Shown: positions 8,160 to 17,716, counted from the stretch's first letter. The stretch: 64,000 bases of DNA from Thiohalomonas denitrificans (GCF_900102855.1 NZ_FMWD01000002.1:392045-456044); one strand, 5' to 3'. Program-made: numbers and translations. Notes: generated by a model from the letters alone, not told the origin.

Positions 8160-9818
8160 TCAGCGGGCCACGGCCGCACCTTCGCCGCGCGGATCGCTGG
8201 CAGCTTCCACGCGCTTTCCCCGACGATCCCAGACCAGGCCCTGCATATTGCCCCAGGTGCGCTCCGACGCCTCCAGCGTGTGTCCCATCTCCTCCAGCGC
8301 CTGAAGGGTCGTCGTGCTGAATGCTTCCGGTTCGTGAAACACCCGATCGGGCAGGTATTGGTGATGAAAACGGGGGCGGCTTATCCACGCCTCGGGGTCT
8401 TTTCCTTCGGCAAACTCCAGGATCCCCAGAAGCACCATGGTGATAATACGGCTGCCGCCGGGTGTGCCGAGCACAGCGATACGGTCGGCGTTCCGGACGA
8501 AGGTGGGGGACATGGAGGAGAGCGGGCGCTTGCCGGAAGCGATGGCGTTGGCCTCGGCGCCGACCAGACCATAGGCATTGGGCACGCCGGGCTTGGCGGA
8601 AAAATCGTCCATTTCGTCGTTCAGCAGTACCCCGGTCCGTTTCGACAGAAATCCGGAACCGAACGGATAGTTGATGGAGAGCGTGGCGGCGACGTAGTTG
8701 CCATCCGTGTCGAGGATGGAAAAGTGGGTGGTGTCACGGCCGGTGGAGGCATGGGTGAATCCAGGCAGCATGGCGCTGGGAGTCGCCTTTTCCGGATGAA
8801 TGGCGGCGCGCAGTCCAGCCGCATAATCCGGATCGGTCAGCCGGGCCAGCGGCATCTCCACAAAATCGGGGTCACCCAGGTATTCGGCGCGGTCACGATA
8901 GGCGCGGCGCATCGCCTCGACGATCAGGTGCGTGCGCCTGGCCGGCTGCAAGCCGGAGAGGTCGTAGCCGGAGAGGATGTTGAGCATAGTGACCAGTGCC
9001 ACGCCTCCGGACGAAGGCGGCGCGGCGGAAATCACATCCAGGCCCCGATAGCGACCGCGAATCGGGGCACGCTCGATAACCCGGTAGTTCTCCAGGTCCT
9101 CCAGGGTCCAGATACCGCCCGCCTCCCTGACGTCGGCAACCAGTGCTGCCGCCAACTCTCCACGATAGAAACTCTCGGCCTCACTCTTGGCGATGGACGT
9201 CAGCGTCCGCGCCAGCTCCGGCTGTCGGATCCGGTATCCGAGCGGCGGCACTTCATCGTCCGTCAGGAAGGTAGCGGCGGCGGGAAACTCGCGCAGGACA
9301 TCCCGGCGAAAGCGGGCCATACGCCGATAGTGCGGGGTCACTTCGAAGCCCTGCCCGGCATGGCGGATGGCCGGCCCCATGCTCATCTCCATCGGCAACC
9401 GACCGTACTGCCCGGCGATGTGCGCCAGGGCGGCCGGTTCGCCCGGAATACCCGCCGCCAGCGGACCATCCATGGACCGTGTACGCACCACCTCGCCTTT
9501 ATCATCCAGATACATGTCCCGGTGCGCTGCCAAGGGGGCAACTTCACGGCCATCGATCATCACATCGCGGTCATCGGAGGCCCGGTGCAGCAGCCAGAAG
9601 CCGCCCCCGCCGATCCCGGAACTGTAGGGCTCCACCACGGCCAGTGCGGCACTCACCGCCACCGCAGCATCGAAGGCGTTGCCGCCCCTCTCCAGCACCT
9701 CGAAACCCGCCTCGGTCGCCAGCGGGTGAGCACTCGCTATCGCCGCCTTGGGTGGACCGGCCTGAACGGAGCCGACAAAAAGAACCAGCAGGACGAAAAG
9801 AAAGCGCACCCGCGCCAT
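8160..9818 (-). CDS. ggt: Gamma-glutamyltransferase
   Basis: A 552-residue Ntn-hydrolase precursor with a signal peptide (FVLLVLFVGSVQAG). It cleaves gamma-glutamyl compounds such as glutathione in the periplasm. The autocleavage and nucleophile threonine is in DTTHFSILD (about residue 361), which divides the large and small subunits. GGGGF- and PLSSMSPT-type binding segments are also present. Full length for the family. It converges with the OmpA lipoprotein, with only 26 bases between stops. Confidence 0.95.
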   Translation of the reverse strand: MARVRFLFVLLVLFVGSVQAGPPKAAIASAHPLATEAGFEVLERGGNAFDAAVAVSAALAVVEPYSSGIGGGGFWLLHRASDDRDVMIDGREVAPLAAHRDMYLDDKGEVVRTRSMDGPLAAGIPGEPAALAHIAGQYGRLPMEMSMGPAIRHAGQGFEVTPHYRRMARFRRDVLREFPAAATFLTDDEVPPLGYRIRQPELARTLTSIAKSEAESFYRGELAAALVADVREAGGIWTLEDLENYRVIERAPIRGRYRGLDVISAAPPSSGGVALVTMLNILSGYDLSGLQPARRTHLIVEAMRRAYRDRAEYLGDPDFVEMPLARLTDPDYAAGLRAAIHPEKATPSAMLPGFTHASTGRDTTHFSILDTDGNYVAATLSINYPFGSGFLSKRTGVLLNDEMDDFSAKPGVPNAYGLVGAEANAIASGKRPLSSMSPTFVRNADRIAVLGTPGGSRIITMVLLGILEFAEGKDPEAWISRPRFHHQYLPDRVFHEPEAFSTTTLQALEEMGHTLEASERTWGNMQGLVWDRRGKRVEAASDPRGEGAAVAR

Positions 9819-9872
9819 GGCAGACCTCCGTAAGCGTTTTCCGAAGCTTAACGGATCTCCAACCCCTATTTC

Positions 9873-10010
9873 TCACCGCAAAGGCGCAAAGCACGCTAGA
9901 ACACCAATACTTCGAAAGCTTCTTAAACGGTGCACTGAAGCAATGCCCGTGATACTCGATATCGCTGCCCTGATTTACAACGTCTGTTTTCTTTGCGCTC
10001 TTTGCGTCTT
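9873..10010. repeat. Inverted repeat of CGCAAAG words (family C)
   Basis: CACCGCAAAGGCGCAAAG at about 9873-9890 is complementary in kind to CTTTGCGCTCTTTGCGTC at 9991-10008. Two small hairpins follow: CCTACAT-GG-ATGTAGG at 10013-10028 and CGACTACAT-CC-ATGTAGTCG at 10150-10169. The gap 9819-10197 contains no convincing gene. Confidence 0.55.
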
Positions 10011-10197
10011 CGCCTACATGGATGTAGGTGAGGGGCGTGAGCAGGAGCGGAAGCTTTGCGGTTAGGGCTGTGAGAAGTTCGGGCCAACCGTCTGACCTAC
10101 AGCGCTCTGCGTCCTCTGCGCCTGGAAATAGGTTCCAGACATTTTCAACCGACTACATCCATGTAGTCGTCTGCGGTGCGATCCGGCCCTGCAAACG

Positions 10198-10225
10198 AAA
10201 AAAGCCCCACTAGCGGGGCTTTTTG
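10198..10225 (-). terminator. Bidirectional intrinsic terminator after the ferredoxin gene
   Basis: AAAAAGCCCC and GGGGCTTTTT form a 10-bp stem (10199-10208 with 10215-10224) around ACTAGC. Each side has a T-tract on its own strand. It lies 19 bases past the ferredoxin stop on the minus strand and would end the coaD-ferredoxin transcript. Confidence 0.9.
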
Positions 10226-10243
10226 CAAAGATCGGTGTGCTAC

Positions 10244-11082
<839 letters not shown>

Positions 11083-11241
11083 CTAGAGCACCGAACAGGT
11101 AAATTCCGAGCAGGGTGCAACTCATTGATATTGGGGCGTCGGCCGCACGGACGCGGCCGTCGAGCCTACAGGGACGTATTCATGGCACCCCCAATATCAA
11201 TGAGTTGCACCCGTCCCACCGTTAGCTGATCGGTGCTCTAG
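11083..11241. mobile_element. MITE-like palindromic element between rsmD and coaD
   Basis: A 159-base element bounded by CTAGAGCACCGA (11083-11094) and its exact complement TCGGTGCTCTAG (11230-11241). Inside are perfect 24-base arms at 11113-11136 and 11189-11212 (GGGTGCAACTC...ATATTGGGG and complement). The centre has a third, GC-rich pairing (GGCCGC with GCGGCC) followed by CTACAGGGACGTATTCATGG. It encodes no protein. I read it as a non-autonomous element or structured repeat; no flanking duplication was confirmed. Confidence 0.6.
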
Positions 11242-11247
11242 GGCGGA

Positions 11248-11817
11248 TTAGGCGGTTTCAATCAACTGGTACTTCACCTGCCCGGCGACGCGGTGCTTGA
11301 GCTCCTGCCATCCGTCCGGCAGGGCCGGCGGGTTTTCGGCATCGGACTCGCTCTCCAGATAGATCCGGGCCCTCGGAGCAAGCCAGCCGCGCTGGTCCAG
11401 CAAGCGCAGGGAGGGCTCCAGCAAATCATGCCGAAACGGCGGGTCCAGGAAGACAATATCGAAGGGCCGGCCACCGCCACGCAGGTAATTGAGGACATCG
11501 GAGCGGACCACGCGACCGTCCCGGGAATTCAGCAGCGCAAGATTCTCCTCCAACTGGCGGGCGACTTTGGGCGCGGAATCCACAAACACCACCTCGGCGG
11601 CACCGCGCGAGAGGGCTTCCAGACCCAGGGCACCGCTGCCCGCGTAGAGATCCAGACAGCGGGCGCCTTCCACCCGGCCCTGCAGCCAATTGAAAAGCGT
11701 CTCGCGGACCCGGTCCGGGGTGGGCCGCAGACCCTCCACGTCCGGAAACGAGAGTCGGCGGCTGCGCCACTCGCCACCGATAATGCGCAAACTGCCGTTA
11801 TTGCCCTTAACCGCCAT
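11248..11817 (-). CDS. rsmD: 16S rRNA (guanine966-N2)-methyltransferase
   Basis: A 189-residue SAM-dependent methyltransferase that modifies G966 of 16S rRNA. Motifs are RIIGGEWRSR, LRPTPDRVRETLFNWL, the SAM site LDLYAGSGALGLEALSRGA and the catalytic DIVFLDPPF. I chose the internal ATG (MAVKGNNGS) because upstream in-frame codons run far into the M16 gene. This start overlaps the M16 stop by 11 bases, which indicates coupling to that gene. Confidence 0.95.
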   Translation of the reverse strand: MAVKGNNGSLRIIGGEWRSRRLSFPDVEGLRPTPDRVRETLFNWLQGRVEGARCLDLYAGSGALGLEALSRGAAEVVFVDSAPKVARQLEENLALLNSRDGRVVRSDVLNYLRGGGRPFDIVFLDPPFRHDLLEPSLRLLDQRGWLAPRARIYLESESDAENPPALPDGWQELKHRVAGQVKYQLIETA

Positions 11818-13135
11818 CGCTCCTTCCCACGGTAACCACCAGCAGGGAATCGGGATCGACTCGGCGCTGAAACGCCTCGCGGATCGACTCCGGTGTGACT
11901 GCAGAGACCCGCTCAATGAACCGGTCCAGATAGTCCAGCGGCATATCGTAGAAGCCGATCATGGAGATATAGCTGGCGATCTCGCTGTTGGAGTCGATAT
12001 CCATCGGGAAACCACCGGTGATGTTCTTTATCGCCCGGTCCACCTCATCATCGGAGGGCCCCTCGGCGACAAACTCCGCAAGGGTCTGGCTCAGTACGTC
12101 CAATGCCTGTTCGGCATTCTCGTTGGCGGTCTGCAGACTGAGGATGAACGGACCCCGGGCCTCCATCGGTGAAAAACGGCTGGAGGCGCTGTAGGCAAGC
12201 CCCCGCTTCTCCCGTACCTCCTGGGCGACCCGGGATACCAGACCGCTGCCTCCGAGGATATGGTTACCCACGTAGAGTGGGAACCAGTCTTCGGCACCGC
12301 GAACCACCCCAAGCTGCCCCATCCAGACGTGGGTCTGACTGGATGGGTGCTGCAGACTTGCTCGCGCATCGGCCTTGAGCGGTTCGGGCGCAGGCAGTGG
12401 CTGCGTCGGCTCACCGGCGGCCAGACGATCGGTAATACGGTTCGCCAGACGTTCAGCCACGTCCCGTTCGATATCGCCAACGATCGCCACTGTGGCATTG
12501 TTTGCCACATAGTAGCGCTGGTAGTGCGCCCGAATGGCCTCCTGATCCAGCTGTTCCAGTGAGGCCTCCGTCCCAAGGACCGGGTTGGCGTAGGGATGCT
12601 CCCCGTACAGATCGGTGTAGAAGCGCTTCTTGGCGATCTCGCCCGGCGACTGCTCCTGGCGCTTGAGGGCAATCAGCATCCGCGCCCGCTCCCGATTCAG
12701 GGCGTCCACAGGGAATTCCGGCTCCCCCAGCACATCCGCAAAGGTATCCACCGCCTGCTCGAGCCGTTCCGGCTCCATGAGGGATCGCAGACTGAAGATG
12801 GACATGTCGCGCAGTGCGCTATTGGAAAACCGTGCCCCCACTGAGTCGAACCGCTGCGCGATGGTATCGGCATCCATACCCGCCGCCCCTTCGCTCATCA
12901 GGGCGTTGGTGAGCACGCCGACACCCAACTGTTCGCCATCGCGGCTGGCACCCGCAGCAAACACGACCCGCACATCCACCATCGGCAGTTCCGGGGCGTG
13001 TACAAAGTAGACCCCGGCGCCATTGTCGGTACGCCAGTTCTGGATTTCGGGTACGGCCTGACTGACGCCGGACCAGCCGAACAGTAAGACAGCCAGCAGC
13101 AGCGGCAGGGCGCCTGGATTAATTGTGCGGGGCAT
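11807..13135 (-). CDS. M16 peptidase-like protein without the zinc motif
   Basis: A 442-residue M16 family protein with a signal peptide (LLLAVLLFGWSGVSQA). The position where active M16 enzymes carry HxxEH reads VLTNALMSEGAAG, so it should be inactive alone. The C-terminal RxxAY-type segment (REKRGLAYSASSRF) is preserved. It overlaps its catalytic neighbour by 17 bases. Such pairs usually act as a heterodimer in which this subunit supplies part of the substrate cavity. Periplasmic; substrate unknown. Confidence 0.9.
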   Translation of the reverse strand: MPRTINPGALPLLLAVLLFGWSGVSQAVPEIQNWRTDNGAGVYFVHAPELPMVDVRVVFAAGASRDGEQLGVGVLTNALMSEGAAGMDADTIAQRFDSVGARFSNSALRDMSIFSLRSLMEPERLEQAVDTFADVLGEPEFPVDALNRERARMLIALKRQEQSPGEIAKKRFYTDLYGEHPYANPVLGTEASLEQLDQEAIRAHYQRYYVANNATVAIVGDIERDVAERLANRITDRLAAGEPTQPLPAPEPLKADARASLQHPSSQTHVWMGQLGVVRGAEDWFPLYVGNHILGGSGLVSRVAQEVREKRGLAYSASSRFSPMEARGPFILSLQTANENAEQALDVLSQTLAEFVAEGPSDDEVDRAIKNITGGFPMDIDSNSEIASYISMIGFYDMPLDYLDRFIERVSAVTPESIREAFQRRVDPDSLLVVTVGRSDGG

Positions 13136-14507
13136 CGAGACTCGCTCCTTTGGTGTCGCGGGCTTGGGGTTCGGAGGGCTGCGGGTTCAGCCGGGCAATG
13201 GTCAGGGCATCGGCCTTCAGATACTCACGCGCCACCTGCTGCACCTGTTCCGGCGTCACCGCCTCGACTCTGTCCACATACTCCTCGGCCGTCTCCCAGC
13301 CCAGGCCGACCGACTCCAGGGAGCCAATCTGTCTCGCCTGGTAAGAGACCGAATCGAGCTGGTAGACGTTCGATGCCGTTACCTGCGCCTTGATACGCTC
13401 CAGTTCCCCGGCTTCCACAGGCTGATCGCGGAGCCGCCGAATCTGCTCGAGAAGAGCCTGCTCCAGTTCATCCACCGTATGCCCCTGCGCGGGTACGCCA
13501 CTCAGGGTAAGCAGTGAGTCCCGTGCCGCATAGAGGTTATAACCGGCACCGGCGCTGGCCGCAATCTGCTGGCCACGTACCAGATCCCGGGTCAGACGGG
13601 CACTGTCGCCGCTGTCCAGTACCGAGGCGAGCACTTCCAGCGCATAGGGCTTCCACGATTCCCCGGCACTCTTCAGAACGGGCACCTTGTAGCCCATCAG
13701 GAGAACGGGATTCTGCGCCGGCGCCTCTACCTCGATTCGTCGGACTCCTTGCTGCGGGGGCTCCCGGCGCGGCTTGGGGGGGCTGATATCGCTCGGCTGG
13801 AGTGGACCAAAGTGCTTTTCAGCCTCCGCGAACACCTGCTCCGGGTCCACATCGCCCACTACCACCAGGGTGGCGTTGTTGGGGGCGTACCACTTGGCAT
13901 ACCAACGCTTCAGGTCGTCGATGCTCAGATGCTGCAGATCATCCATCCAGCCGATGACGGGTTGCCGGTAGGGACCGGCCTTGAAGGCCGTGGCCATGAA
14001 AGTTTCATAAGTCAGGGCGTTCGGCTGATCGTCAGTGCGAAGCCGCCGCTCTTCCATGACGACCTGTGCCTCTTTCTCGAAGTCCTCCTGCTTCAGCAGC
14101 AGGTTGCGCATCCGATCGGCCTCGAGCTCGAAACTCACCGGATAGCGGCTCGCCTCCAGTTGCTGGTAATAGGCGGTGTAGTCGCGGGAGGTAAAGGCGT
14201 TCTCGGAGCCGCCGTTCGCGGCGATGATGCGGGAGAACTCGCCATCGGGGTACTCGGGCGTCCCCTGGAACATCATGTGTTCCAGCACGTGGGAGACGCC
14301 GGTGATACCACCGTACTCGTAACTGGAGCCGATCTTGTACCAGACTTGGGAGACGATCACGGGTGCCCGGTGATCCTCGCGAACGATGACCTTCATCCGG
14401 TTGTCGAGAACCCGTTCATGGGTACGCTCCCCGTTGGAGACCAGCGCGGCGCTGGCCGGTCCGGCTGCAAGAAACAGAGAAAACAGCAAAATCACAACTT
14501 TGTGCAT
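13119..14507 (-). CDS. M16 zinc peptidase, catalytic subunit
   Basis: A roughly 462-residue exported M16 peptidase (signal peptide ILLFSLFLAAGPASA). The inverted zinc motif HVLEH is followed by MMFQGT, and the downstream glutamate region lies at ENAFTSRDYTAYYQ. It is the catalytic partner of the zinc-motif-lacking protein encoded next. Starts at 14519 (ATG) or 14525 (TTG) are also possible; 14507 keeps a compact signal peptide. The gene region M16-M16-rsmD-coaD is conserved in many gammaproteobacteria. Confidence 0.92.
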   Translation of the reverse strand: MHKVVILLFSLFLAAGPASAALVSNGERTHERVLDNRMKVIVREDHRAPVIVSQVWYKIGSSYEYGGITGVSHVLEHMMFQGTPEYPDGEFSRIIAANGGSENAFTSRDYTAYYQQLEASRYPVSFELEADRMRNLLLKQEDFEKEAQVVMEERRLRTDDQPNALTYETFMATAFKAGPYRQPVIGWMDDLQHLSIDDLKRWYAKWYAPNNATLVVVGDVDPEQVFAEAEKHFGPLQPSDISPPKPRREPPQQGVRRIEVEAPAQNPVLLMGYKVPVLKSAGESWKPYALEVLASVLDSGDSARLTRDLVRGQQIAASAGAGYNLYAARDSLLTLSGVPAQGHTVDELEQALLEQIRRLRDQPVEAGELERIKAQVTASNVYQLDSVSYQARQIGSLESVGLGWETAEEYVDRVEAVTPEQVQQVAREYLKADALTIARLNPQPSEPQARDTKGASLDAPHN

Positions 14508-14534
14508 GTAAAAAACCATCCTCAAACGGAGATA

Positions 14535-14687
14535 CGAGGTAAAAGATACGAGATACTAGACTGAATAACGTCACGGATTAACCGCAAAAAAAAGATTAAC
14601 CGCAAAAATGCCTTTTGCGGTCTCTTGGCGGTGAGAAATCCGGGCTAAGCATGCGAGGATACCTCGAATCTCGTATCTTTTACCTCG
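14535..14687. repeat. Nested inverted repeats upstream of ftsY
   Basis: A 20-base arm at 14535-14554 (CGAGGTAAAAGATACGAGAT) has its perfect complement at 14668-14687. Inside lies a second pairing, ACCGCAAAA with TTTTGCGGT (about 14599-14623). Further CTCGTATCTCG words follow up to 14710. The element fills the divergent gap between the M16 gene and ftsY and encodes nothing. The related words CGAATC and CTTTTATC recur at 33989-34010. Confidence 0.65.
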
Positions 14688-14795
14688 GACCTCTTATCCT
14701 CTCGTATCTCGCCATTGGGCGAAATGATAGGATCCGATTCGCGGTCCTGTTCGCCGCGTTCTTCTTCACGCTTTTGCGACAACGATAGAGAGCTA

Positions 14796-15779
14796 ATGTT
14801 CGGTTTCGGAAAAAACAAGGGCGACAAGGAAGCAACCGACACAAACACAAAGCCCGAAAAGAAGGGGCTTTTTTCCCGGCTGCGCCAGGGTCTCTCGCGC
14901 ACCAGCGAGATTCTCAACACCGATGTGCGCGACCTGGTCGGAGCCGGCCGACGCATCGACGACGAGTTGCTGGAAGAGCTCGAGACTCAGCTGCTGGTCG
15001 CCGATGTCGGCGTCGAGGCCACCCGTGCCATCATGGACGACATCAACAAGCGGGTCTCGCGCAAGCAGCTGAACGATCAGGATGCGCTGTTCGCCGCTCT
15101 GCGGGAGAACATGCTGGAGATCCTCTCGCCAGTCAGTCAACCATTGACCATTGCCGATGACGTGCGTCCCTATGTCCTGCTTGTGGTCGGAGTCAACGGC
15201 GCCGGCAAGACGACCACCATCGGCAAACTGGCCAAGCGACTTCAGGAACAGGGTGCTTCGGTGATGCTGGCGGCCGGCGACACCTTCCGCGCCGCGGCAG
15301 TCGAACAGCTTCAGGTCTGGGGCGAACGCAATAAAATCCCGGTGATCGCGCAACACACCGGCGCCGACTCGGCATCGGTGATCTTCGACGCCGTGCAGGC
15401 GGCCAAATCCCGCGGCACCGACGTACTCATTGCAGATACGGCGGGCCGACTGCATACCCAGTCGAATCTCATGGAGGAGCTGAAGAAAGTCCGGCGGGTA
15501 ATCGGCAAACTCGACGACACCGCGCCCCATGAGGTACTGCTGGTGCTCGACGCCGGTACCGGCCAGAATGCCCTCTCGCAGGCCAAGCAATTCAAGGAAG
15601 CGGTGGGAGTAACCGGTATCGCCCTTACCAAGCTCGATGGCACCGCCAAGGGCGGCATTATCTTCGCCATGGCCAAACAGATGCAGATCCCCATCCGGTT
15701 TATCGGCGTGGGCGAAGGTATCGACGACCTGCGCACCTTTGACGCCGAGGAGTTCGTGGACGCCCTGCTTACGAAGTGA
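14796..15779 (+). CDS. ftsY: Signal recognition particle receptor FtsY
   Basis: A 327-residue SRP receptor GTPase that docks ribosome-SRP complexes at the membrane. A short charged N-terminal region (FGKNKGDKEA...) replaces the long acidic A domain of E. coli. The NG domain follows: GVNGAGKTTTIGKLA (about residues 131-145), DTAGR (about 213), TKLDGTAKGG (about 278-287). An upstream in-frame ATG exists at 14715 but would encode repeat sequence; 14796 follows a GAGAG site and matches the family N-terminus. Confidence 0.96.
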   Translation: MFGFGKNKGDKEATDTNTKPEKKGLFSRLRQGLSRTSEILNTDVRDLVGAGRRIDDELLEELETQLLVADVGVEATRAIMDDINKRVSRKQLNDQDALFAALRENMLEILSPVSQPLTIADDVRPYVLLVVGVNGAGKTTTIGKLAKRLQEQGASVMLAAGDTFRAAAVEQLQVWGERNKIPVIAQHTGADSASVIFDAVQAAKSRGTDVLIADTAGRLHTQSNLMEELKKVRRVIGKLDDTAPHEVLLVLDAGTGQNALSQAKQFKEAVGVTGIALTKLDGTAKGGIIFAMAKQMQIPIRFIGVGEGIDDLRTFDAEEFVDALLTK

Positions 15780-15780
15780 C

Positions 15781-15854
15781 GAGTGGCGAGTGGCGAGTGG
15801 CGAGTGGCGAGTGGCGAGTGGCGAGTGGCGAGTGGCGAGTGGCGAGTGGCGAGT
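15781..15854. repeat. Heptanucleotide microsatellite, GAGTGGC x10
   Basis: Ten perfect tandem copies of GAGTGGC (15781-15850) plus a partial GAGT. The array begins one base after the ftsY stop codon. The ftsY 3' end itself reads AAGTGAC, a near-copy of the unit. Confidence 0.95.
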
Positions 15855-15880
15855 CTCCAAGAGTGAATCCCACCGCCTAT

Positions 15881-15940
15881 CAACTAGCAACTAGCAACTA
15901 GCAACTAGCAACTAGCAACTAGCAACTAGCAACTAGCAAC
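15881..15940. repeat. Heptanucleotide microsatellite, CAACTAG x8
   Basis: Eight perfect tandem copies of CAACTAG (15881-15936) plus CAAC. This is a second, unrelated 7-base unit 26 bases after the GAGTGGC array and 34 bases before the ftsE start. Each unit carries CTAG, a tetramer that is usually rare in bacterial DNA. Confidence 0.95.
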
Positions 15941-15974
15941 AGAGTTTAGCAACCAGCGAAACAAACCCGAAACC

Positions 15975-16646
15975 ATGATTCGATTCACCGATGTCAGCAA
16001 GCGCTATCCGGGGGGGTATGAGGCCCTGAAGGGGGTCGATTTTCATCTCGCTCCCGGGGAAATGGCGTTTCTTACCGGGCATTCGGGTGCCGGCAAGAGC
16101 TCACTACTGAAGCTCATCGCGCTGATCGAGCGGGCCAGCAGCGGTCAGGTGCTGGTCGGGGGACAGAACCTGGCGCGGGTGAAGTCCCGTCATATCCCCT
16201 TCCATCGCCGTCGCATCGGCATCATTTTTCAGGACCACCGGCTGCTGTTCGACCGCACGGTGTTCGATAACGTAGCTCTCCCACTGATTATCTCCGGGCA
16301 CGCCCGTCGTGAAGTGGAGCGGCGGGTCCGTGCCGCCCTCGACAAGGTCGGCCTGCTGGATCGGGCCAGATCCTTTCCCGTTACCCTTTCCGGCGGCGAA
16401 CAGCAGCGGGTAGGTATCGCCCGTGCAGTCATCAACCGGCCACCGCTGGTACTGGCGGATGAGCCCACCGGCAACCTCGACCCGGAGCTCTCCCGGGAAA
16501 TCATGGAGATCTTCCGGGATTTCAACCGGGTAGGGGTCAGCGTCCTTATCGCCAGCCACGACCTGGACCTCATCCGGCAGATGCCCCACCGAATCCTGCG
16601 GCTGGACCACGGCAGGCTTGCCAGCGATATCGGAGTAACGGTCTGA
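15975..16646 (+). CDS. ftsE: Cell-division ABC ATPase FtsE
   Basis: A 223-residue ABC ATPase that with FtsX controls periplasmic cell-wall hydrolases at the septum. Walker A is GHSGAGKSSLLK (about residues 36-47), the signature LSGGEQQRVGIARA, and Walker B VLADEPTGNLD. It starts 195 bases after ftsY, beyond two microsatellites. Its TGA overlaps the ftsX ATG by one base (TGATG), so ftsE and ftsX are coupled. Confidence 0.97.
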   Translation: MIRFTDVSKRYPGGYEALKGVDFHLAPGEMAFLTGHSGAGKSSLLKLIALIERASSGQVLVGGQNLARVKSRHIPFHRRRIGIIFQDHRLLFDRTVFDNVALPLIISGHARREVERRVRAALDKVGLLDRARSFPVTLSGGEQQRVGIARAVINRPPLVLADEPTGNLDPELSREIMEIFRDFNRVGVSVLIASHDLDLIRQMPHRILRLDHGRLASDIGVTV

Positions 16647-17650
16647 TGCGCGGCGGGACCTATCGATCACGGCCAGCCGCCTCCCGCGAGAACGGCCGGG
16701 GGGCCTCCAGAGCCGGGCCACGCCTGAAAGATGCCCTGCAGAGTTGGGGCGCCCGCCATCTGCAGACCTTTTTCTATGCGTTGGGACAGATGTGGCGCCG
16801 TCCGGCGGCGGCCCTGATGACTGCCGCGGTCATCGGCATCGCCCTGGCACTGCCCACCGGCCTCCACGTAGGGCTGAAGAACGTGCAGCACGTACTGGCG
16901 GGCTGGGACGGAGCGACGCAGCTGTCTCTGTTTCTGACCGCAGACACCGATGAACCGGCCGCCAACAACCTGCGCAAACGGCTCGAGGCGCAGCCTGGGA
17001 TCGCCAGCGTCGACTACATCTCCCGGGAGAACGCACTGGTGGAGTTTCGCCGTCTCTCCGGGTTTGGTGAGGCGCTCGACGCCCTGGAAGAGAATCCACT
17101 GCCGGCAGTGCTGGTGGTGCGCCCCGCCCTCAGTCACAACAGTCCGAACCAGGTGGAGACGCTGCTGGAGGAGCTGAGGGCGCTGCCCAGCGTTGAGCTG
17201 GCACAGCTGGACATGCAGTGGGTTAAACGACTGTTTGCCCTCATGGAGATCGGGCAGCGCGGAGTCTGGGTGCTGGCCGGGCTGCTCTCGCTGGCCGTAC
17301 TGCTGGTGGTAGGCAATACCATCCGCCTCTCGATCCAGAACCGGCGCGACGAGATCGTGGTCACCAAGCTTATCGGCGGCACCGATGCCTTCATCCGCCG
17401 CCCGTTCCTCTATACCGGCTTCTGGTACGGCCTGTTCGGTGCCGTGATTGCCGCGGTGCTGGTGCAGGCCTCACTGGGCATACTGAGCGGGCCGGTCCGG
17501 GATCTGGCCAACCTCTACAACAGCGGCTTCCGGCTGGATGCACTGGATGCAGCCACCGCCGGCCTGCTGCTGCTGTCAGGGACCGCCCTGGGGCTGGTCG
17601 GCTCCTGGTTCGCCGTCGGCCGCCATCTGCGCGATATCGAACCTACCTGA
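16646..17650 (+). CDS. ftsX: Cell-division protein FtsX
   Basis: A 334-residue membrane partner of FtsE. A basic, glycine/arginine-rich cytoplasmic tail of about 45 residues precedes the first transmembrane segment (ALMTAAVIGIALALPTGL). A periplasmic loop with the conserved YISRENAL patch follows, then three C-terminal membrane segments. Topology (four segments) and length fit FtsX. It probably forms one transcription unit with ftsE; rpoH follows after 109 bases with its own promoter. Confidence 0.95.
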   Translation: MRGGTYRSRPAASRENGRGASRAGPRLKDALQSWGARHLQTFFYALGQMWRRPAAALMTAAVIGIALALPTGLHVGLKNVQHVLAGWDGATQLSLFLTADTDEPAANNLRKRLEAQPGIASVDYISRENALVEFRRLSGFGEALDALEENPLPAVLVVRPALSHNSPNQVETLLEELRALPSVELAQLDMQWVKRLFALMEIGQRGVWVLAGLLSLAVLLVVGNTIRLSIQNRRDEIVVTKLIGGTDAFIRRPFLYTGFWYGLFGAVIAAVLVQASLGILSGPVRDLANLYNSGFRLDALDAATAGLLLLSGTALGLVGSWFAVGRHLRDIEPT

Positions 17651-17689
17651 ACTCCGGCGGCGGCTCATTGTCTACAAAACAGGGAGCTA

Positions 17690-17716
17690 TTGGCACTCTC
17701 AAAAATTGAGTGCTAA
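17690..17716. promoter_or_regulatory. CIRCE element (HrcA operator) at rpoH
   Basis: TTGGCACTC (17690-17698), nine spacer bases, then GAGTGCTAA (17708-17716). The CIRCE consensus is TTAGCACTC-N9-GAGTGCTAA, so 17 of 18 arm bases match and the spacing is exact. The only mismatch is A to G at position 3 of the left arm. HrcA is the known repressor for CIRCE sites at groESL and dnaK operons; here the site is upstream of the heat-shock sigma factor. Confidence 0.9.

Noticed and set aside
8280-9833. Long plus-strand open frame of 517 codons
   Set aside because: It is antisense to ggt, whose family motifs are intact on the minus strand.
15781-15940. CRISPR-like array
   Set aside because: The units are 7 bases and directly abut; there are no spacers. 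They are microsatellites.
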